Source: Desulfobacteraceae bacterium
GTDB lineage: Bacteria; Desulfobacterota; Desulfobacteria; Desulfobacterales; Desulfosalsimonadaceae
DNA length: 64,000 bases
Reading direction: 5' to 3'
Assembly (NCBI GenBank): GCA_011389935.1
Contig: JAABTJ010000013.1
Span: 1 to 64,000, forward strand
This document shows, piece by piece, positions 62,178-64,000 of the stretch. The notes under the pieces are model-generated. The model saw only the letters and a program-made list of their open reading frames with translations. It was not told the origin of the DNA and did not search any database. The stretch's first letter is position 1. Every line of letters starts with the position of its first letter. The translations under genes were made by a program, and so were the position numbers.

Positions 62178-64000
62178 CTACCGCATTTTGAACAGCTTTC
62201 CGATGAGCTGTGATTTCATGACGTCACCGCCGATCTTGAGCTTGCCGGATGTGAAAGCGGCCATTGGGTCGAGCTTTCCGGAAATCATGTCGATAAAGTC
62301 GTTGTCCGATATCTTCAGCGTGCAGGATGGTTTTTCAGCAACGCCCTGCGTTACGGTGCAGGCCCCATCGGAAACGCTGACGGTCCAATCCCCGCCCCCC
62401 GGGCCGGAAATGGAATACTGGAAGACGACATCCACCCCCTTGGCGGCTTCCGGGTCAAAGGCTTCGGGCATTTTTTCGAAAATTTCGGAAACCGAAGGGC
62501 CGGCGGCCTTGCCCGCCTCCCCGCCGCTTCCTTTTTTGGGTTCTTCGGGGGGGGCCATCATCGCAAACATTGCACTGTTGAGGTCTTCCATCTCCTTTGC
62601 CCCGGCCATGTCATTGATGGCAGAAAAGTTTTCACTGATCTCCTCCGGTGTGGGGGGCGCGTCTTCTTTCCCCAGCTTGACCCCCTTGCCGGTCAATACG
62701 GCCGCTCGGTTGAAATACCCCATGCCCGTATTGAATATTCCGCCCGATTCCCCGCAGGCGTCGCTGCACAGATACAGCGCAATGGGGACGACGAACTCCG
62801 GCTTCATTTTTTCGAAAATGTCCGGCGGCATGACGTCTTCGGTCAGTCGGGATGCGGCGATCGGTGCAATGGTATTGACGTGGATGTTGTATTTTTTTCC
62901 TTCCAGCTTGAGGGTGTTGGCCATTCCCACCAGGGCCATTTTGGCCGCGGAGTAGTTGGTTTGGCCGAAGTTTCCGTAAAGCCCTGCTGCCGAGGTCGTC
63001 ATGAGGATACGGCCGTAGCCGTTCTCCCGCATCACCGCAAATGCGGGGCGGGTTACGTTGTACGCGCCGTTTAAGTGAACGGCAAGCACCGCGTTCCAGT
63101 TTTCCGGCTCCATTTTGATAAAGCTCTTGTCTCTCAGGATGCCGGCATTGTTGATAAGGATGTCTATTTTCCCGAACGTATCCACGGCGGTTTTGACGAT
63201 ATTTTCGCCGCCTTCCGGCGTTGCCACGTTGTCGTAATTGGCGACCGCTTTGCCGCCCGCGGAAATGATCTCGTCGACCACCGCCTGGGCCGGGGTGGCG
63301 GAACCCCCGCCGGAGCCGTCCCTGGCACCGCCAAGGTCGTTGACGACCACGACGGCCCCCCGCCTGGCAAGTTCCAGGGCATAGGCCTTGCCGAGGCCGC
63401 CTCCGGCGCCGGTAACAATGGCCACCTGGCCGTCAAATTGTATTCTGGAGAGTTCTTCCACCGCCCCCGGAATCGGGGTGGCTTTCCAGAAGTAATTCAC
63501 AAACCCGCGATTCTTATCCTCCCCCCGTTTTCTGAACACCATGCGGACCGGGAGGCCGACCTTGATTTCGTCCAGTTTGCAATCGGTGAAATCCGCATTG
63601 AAACGACCCCCCCCCTCAAACTGGATCATGCCGTAAATATGGGGCGGATCAAGGGATACGGCGAGGAGGTCCCCGGTATAGGTTTTTACCTTTGCGGGGA
63701 TTTCCGAATATTCGTAGTCTTCCTGGGAGTGCCTGGCAAGGCATTCCGGATTGACGCACACCTGGGTTTTCGGAAACTGCGGCGTGCCGCAGGCGTTGCA
63801 TTTCCCGCCCACGAGCCCGAGGATCATATTGCGCTTCCGGTACAGGGTCGTCATGGCGGTCTGGGTCTCCGCCTCGGCCCGGATGCCCATGTCCGGATTG
63901 ATCAAATCGCGGAAGACCAGGAACTTGGAATAGTTGTCGATGGTCTCCCGGTTTTCCTCAGCGGTTGTAAAGGGTGCGCGTTTTTTACCGTTTTCGATGT
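62178..64000 (-). CDS. DUF35 OB-fold / SDR / SCP2 fusion protein (N-terminus beyond window)
   Basis: At least 607 residues, open to the right edge with no stop or start before it. In order from the visible end: an upstream segment ending ETIDNYSKFLVFRDL, a rubredoxin-like zinc ribbon (CNAC and CVNPEC) with an OB fold (DUF35), a full short-chain dehydrogenase with GAGGGLGKAYALELARRG, NNAGILRD and the catalytic YSAAK, and a C-terminal SCP2 domain (WTVSVSDGACTV to LKIGGDVMKSQL). The SDR part resembles the hydroxyacyl-CoA dehydrogenase of MFE-2 proteins. The missing N-terminus may be an HMG-CoA-synthase- or thiolase-like domain, a guess. The likely role is acyl-CoA chemistry together with the thiolase downstream. 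Confidence 0.85.
   Translation of the reverse strand, partial: IENGKKRAPFTTAEENRETIDNYSKFLVFRDLINPDMGIRAEAETQTAMTTLYRKRNMILGLVGGKCNACGTPQFPKTQVCVNPECLARHSQEDYEYSEIPAKVKTYTGDLLAVSLDPPHIYGMIQFEGGGRFNADFTDCKLDEIKVGLPVRMVFRKRGEDKNRGFVNYFWKATPIPGAVEELSRIQFDGQVAIVTGAGGGLGKAYALELARRGAVVVVNDLGGARDGSGGGSATPAQAVVDEIISAGGKAVANYDNVATPEGGENIVKTAVDTFGKIDILINNAGILRDKSFIKMEPENWNAVLAVHLNGAYNVTRPAFAVMRENGYGRILMTTSAAGLYGNFGQTNYSAAKMALVGMANTLKLEGKKYNIHVNTIAPIAASRLTEDVMPPDIFEKMKPEFVVPIALYLCSDACGESGGIFNTGMGYFNRAAVLTGKGVKLGKEDAPPTPEEISENFSAINDMAGAKEMEDLNSAMFAMMAPPEEPKKGSGGEAGKAAGPSVSEIFEKMPEAFDPEAAKGVDVVFQYSISGPGGGDWTVSVSDGACTVTQGVAEKPSCTLKISDNDFIDMISGKLDPMAAFTSGKLKIGGDVMKSQLIGKLFKMR

Overview
The window looks like chromosomal DNA of an anaerobic, GC-rich bacterium, most likely a sulfate-reducing member of the Desulfobacterota (Desulfosarcina/Desulfococcus type). 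The basis is the gene content: rubrerythrin, several acyl-CoA dehydrogenases, a complete classical menaquinone operon, an isovalerate/leucine-type acyl-CoA pathway, CoA-linked fusion proteins and many PAS/GAF hybrid kinases. Assignment to a genus is inference. No rRNA, tRNA, CRISPR array, prophage or transposase gene was seen.

Layout. 1-2046: the end of a short mobile repeat, then two lipoproteins (LpoB and a COG3014-like protein) on the minus strand. 2389-6564: redox genes: WrbA, rubrerythrin, an acyl-CoA dehydrogenase with a rubredoxin-like tail, a small unknown protein, a broken 2-oxoacid oxidoreductase fragment and a thioredoxin-reductase-like flavoprotein. 6927-9448: a His-rich CopB-type metal ATPase and a SHOCT lipoprotein. 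9471-11300: TypA. 11818-24049: signalling: a 2000-residue pseudokinase/AAA/GAF/PAS hybrid histidine kinase, a ketopantoate-reductase family enzyme, a second hybrid kinase, a START protein, a diguanylate cyclase and a small beta-barrel candidate. 24492-28521: a bile-acid-symporter family protein with a periplasmic domain, and a penicillin-acylase lipoprotein. 28716-37232: menF-menD-menB-menA-menC-menE-menH, tightly packed. 37227-39933 (minus): a small Cys-rich protein, a TIGR01777 epimerase and a polytopic membrane protein. 40223-42053: leuCD. 42312-43217 (minus): two Hsp20 chaperones behind a clear sigma-70-like promoter. 43582-50879: acyl-CoA dehydrogenase, crotonase, carboxyltransferase, HMG-CoA-lyase-like protein and acetoacetyl-CoA synthetase, which together fit isovaleryl-CoA to acetoacetyl-CoA. 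51363-56355: a second GGDEF protein, an ArfB-like rescue factor and an AsmA-like protein with an internal duplication. 56352-60288 (minus): alcohol dehydrogenase, ThyX, AI-2E-family permease and alpha/beta hydrolase. 60896-64000 (minus): a thiolase and the end of a large OB-fold/SDR/SCP2 fusion that runs off the right edge.

The non-coding DNA holds the most novel material. A 152-bp non-coding element occurs in two complete copies, each flanked by its own perfect 6-bp target duplication (AGTATT and ATGCTT), plus one copy cut by the window edge and one internally deleted copy; this is a MITE. In the 609-bp gap inside the isovalerate-type operon there are two inverted copies of a different 180-190 bp element. 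Their stems are preserved by compensatory base changes at several separate helices, which suggests an undescribed structured RNA or a palindromic mobile element. Two further repeat families (CATCTCAAAAAAA palindromes and CTCTGTGG repeats) sit in other gaps.
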